DNA of 7,575 bases from Desulfobacterales bacterium (lineage in GTDB: Bacteria; Desulfobacterota; Desulfobacteria; Desulfobacterales; Desulfobacteraceae): the NCBI GenBank assembly GCA_022361135.1, contig JAKSBM010000853.1:1-7575 (forward strand), written 5' to 3'. How positions within the stretch are numbered: position 1 is the stretch's first letter; each line of letters opens with the position of its first letter. The notes under the pieces were generated by a model. The model saw only the letters and a list, made by a program, of their open reading frames with translations, was not told the origin of the DNA and did no database searches. Shown here piece by piece: positions 5,963 through 7,575 of the stretch. The position numbers were made by a program, and so were the translations under genes.

Positions 5963-7575
5963 CTTCCTTGGCAGCTTTAAGGCTCAGTTTAATCTTGCCG
6001 TCCCGGGTGATGTCCAGGACCTTGACGCCGATGACTTCGCCTTCCTTAACCACGTCGGTGACCTTCTTGACGCGGTAGTCGGCCAGTTCGGAGATGTGAA
6101 CCAGGCCGTCGGTGCCGGGCTTGATGTTGACAAAGGCGCCAAAATCGGTGATTTTCACGACCTTGCCTTCATAGATGGCACCGATTTCCGGATCCAGGGC
6201 GATGTCGGAAACCATTTTCATGGCCTTGTCGGCATCTTCTTCATTCTGGGCGGCAATCTTAACCAGACCGGAATCATCCACTTCAATGGTGGTGTTGGTG
6301 TCGGCCTGGAGGGCACGAATCACCTTACCGCCGGGGCCGATGATGTCACGGATCTTGTCGGATTTGATCTGGATGGAAACGATTTTGGGGGCATGGGGAG
6401 AAACTTCATCCCGGGCCTCGGAAATGGTTTCCAGCATTTTGTCCAGGATGTGGATACGGCCGCCGTTGGCCTGGGCCAGGGCGCGTTCCATGATGTCCTT
6501 GGACAGCTCTTTAATTTTAATGTCCATCTGCAGGGCGGTGATGCCTTCACGGGTACCGGCCACCTTGAAGTCCATGTCGCCGAAGTGATCTTCGTCGCCC
6601 AGGATGTCGGAAAGGATGGCAATCTTATCGCCTTCCTTCACCAGACCCATGGCAATACCGGATACGGGGGCCTTGATGGGCACACCGCCGTCCATGAGGG
6701 CCATGCAGCCGGAGCATACGGTGCCCATGGAGGAGGATCCGTTGGACTCGGTGACTTCACCCACCAGGCGAATGGTGTATTCAAACTCTTCCTTGGGAGG
6801 CAGCACACGGGCAATGGCTCTATGGGCCAGGTTGCCATGGCCGATATCCCGGCGGGAGGGGCCGCCCGGACGCTTTACTTCGCCCACGGAGTAGGGGGGG
6901 AAGTTGTAGTGGAGCATGAAGTCCCGGGTTTCGTTGCCGGCCAGGGTTTCAATGCGCTGTTCATCCATGCCGGAGCCCAGGGTGAGAACACCCATGACCT
7001 GGGTTTCACCCCGGGTAAAGAGGGCGGATCCATGGGGACGGGGCAGCAGGCCGGCCACGCAGGTAATGTCGCGGACTTCATCAAAGGCACGGCCGTCGAT
7101 GCGACGGTCTTCTTCCATGACGATGGACCGGGATACGGATTTCACCAGCTTGGACACGGTTTCTTTAACTTCACCGGTCTGATCGGGGTAATCGGCTGCA
7201 AAGTGTTCAACCACTTCTTTTTTGTACAGGCTCAAGGCCTTGTTCCGTTCGACCTTACCCTTGATCTGAACCCGTTCCTTCACACCGTCCTTGGCAAAGG
7301 CTTTGACCTTTTCGGCCAGATCTTCGTCAAAGGGGGCGGGGCAGAGGTCAAATTTTTCTTTGCCCACGGCTGCCTTGAGTTCATTCTGCATGTCAATGAT
7401 GGGCTGCATGGCCTGGTGACCGAAGAAAATGGCGTCCAGCATGTCCTGTTCGGAAACCACGTCGGCGCCGCCTTCAACCATGACCACACCGGTCTTGGAA
7501 CCGGCAACCACCAGTTCGATGTCGGATTCTTCCATCTGTTCCAGGCTGGGGTTGACCACGAACTCTCCGTTGATC
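5949..7575 (-). CDS. pnp: Polynucleotide phosphorylase (PNPase), 5' end beyond window
   Basis: PNPase is the trimeric phosphorolytic 3'-5' exoribonuclease of mRNA turnover and a degradosome partner in many bacteria. The frame is open through the right edge. The visible part encodes INGEF followed by VVNPSLEQ, so the GTG at 7559 is an internal Val; about 165-170 N-terminal residues are missing compared with the usual ~700. Counting that Val as 1, it contains the end of the first RNase PH domain (~1-60) and the helical linker (~75-145). The second RNase PH domain (~150-375) has FTRGETQ (181-187), [10 protein letters not shown] (271-280) and GDMDFKVAG (327-335) with the metal-binding Asp residues. 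The KH domain (~395-455) carries the IIGPGGK loop (406-412). The S1 domain (~458-527) has GAFV and GLVHISEL, and the protein ends at EDEGK soon after. All core motifs look intact. pnp normally follows rpsO, which would lie outside the window. Confidence 0.98.
   Translation of the reverse strand, partial: INGEFVVNPSLEQMEESDIELVVAGSKTGVVMVEGGADVVSEQDMLDAIFFGHQAMQPIIDMQNELKAAVGKEKFDLCPAPFDEDLAEKVKAFAKDGVKERVQIKGKVERNKALSLYKKEVVEHFAADYPDQTGEVKETVSKLVKSVSRSIVMEEDRRIDGRAFDEVRDITCVAGLLPRPHGSALFTRGETQVMGVLTLGSGMDEQRIETLAGNETRDFMLHYNFPPYSVGEVKRPGGPSRRDIGHGNLAHRAIARVLPPKEEFEYTIRLVGEVTESNGSSSMGTVCSGCMALMDGGVPIKAPVSGIAMGLVKEGDKIAILSDILGDEDHFGDMDFKVAGTREGITALQMDIKIKELSKDIMERALAQANGGRIHILDKMLETISEARDEVSPHAPKIVSIQIKSDKIRDIIGPGGKVIRALQADTNTTIEVDDSGLVKIAAQNEEDADKAMKMVSDIALDPEIGAIYEGKVVKITDFGAFVNIKPGTDGLVHISELADYRVKKVTDVVKEGEVIGVKVLDITRDGKIKLSLKAAKEDEGK

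Noticed and set aside
1..7575. Mobile elements, CRISPR arrays, tRNA/rRNA genes or a hidden defence system
   Set aside because: No terminal repeats, transposase motifs, spaced direct repeats, cloverleaf sequence or defence-type domains were seen; nearly all bases belong to six recognisable genes.

Overview
The window is ordinary bacterial chromosome, GC-rich by eye, fully packed with genes and arranged as two converging blocks. The plus strand (1-4560) carries the 3' end of an ABC exporter half-transporter gene, a complete second half-transporter gene that overlaps it, and a separately promoted membrane O-acyltransferase with a fused SGNH esterase-like domain. The minus strand (7575-4547) carries the 3' three quarters of pnp (polynucleotide phosphorylase), then a YycJ/WalJ-type metallo-beta-lactamase-fold hydrolase, then a YkgJ-family cysteine-cluster protein. 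The blocks meet tail to tail with a 14-base overlap of the two coding regions. A Gram-negative proteobacterial or Desulfobacterota-like organism fits the gene content and protein style. This is a low-confidence inference, because no ribosomal RNA or lineage-specific marker is present.

Plus strand. The two ABC genes overlap by 8 bases and the second starts at a GTG behind a strong GAGGAGG, so they are almost certainly co-translated as a heterodimeric exporter of the MdlAB/BmrCD/TM287-288 type. The first subunit has Asp where the catalytic Glu should be and the second has a degenerate signature (LSSGE). In known heterodimers both changes fall in the same composite, non-hydrolysing ATP site. A GC-rich hairpin follows the second gene. 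A good sigma70-type promoter (TTGAGC-17-TATACT) then precedes the acyltransferase, which begins with no recognisable Shine-Dalgarno sequence after a leader of about 125 nt.

The acyltransferase has the whole AT3 membrane domain (R-X10-H motif), an extra membrane helix and a periplasmic SGNH domain. A run of eight G lies exactly in the last helix. Loss of one G gives an immediate stop and gain of one G gives a stop 22 codons later, so either slip would detach the SGNH domain while leaving the membrane domain intact. This possible contingency tract is the most interesting observation in the window, with the caveat that seven-base runs also occur in neighbouring sequence, including in pnp.

Minus strand. 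pnp, the hydrolase and the cysteine-cluster gene read as one operon (14-nt overlap, then a 54-nt gap). A perfect 12-bp inverted repeat lies just past the pnp stop, inside the first codons of the hydrolase. A hairpin with a U-tract after the last gene looks like the operon terminator, and it is embedded in the 3' coding end of the convergent acyltransferase. I see no mobile element, tRNA, rRNA or CRISPR array, and nothing that clearly amounts to a new system.
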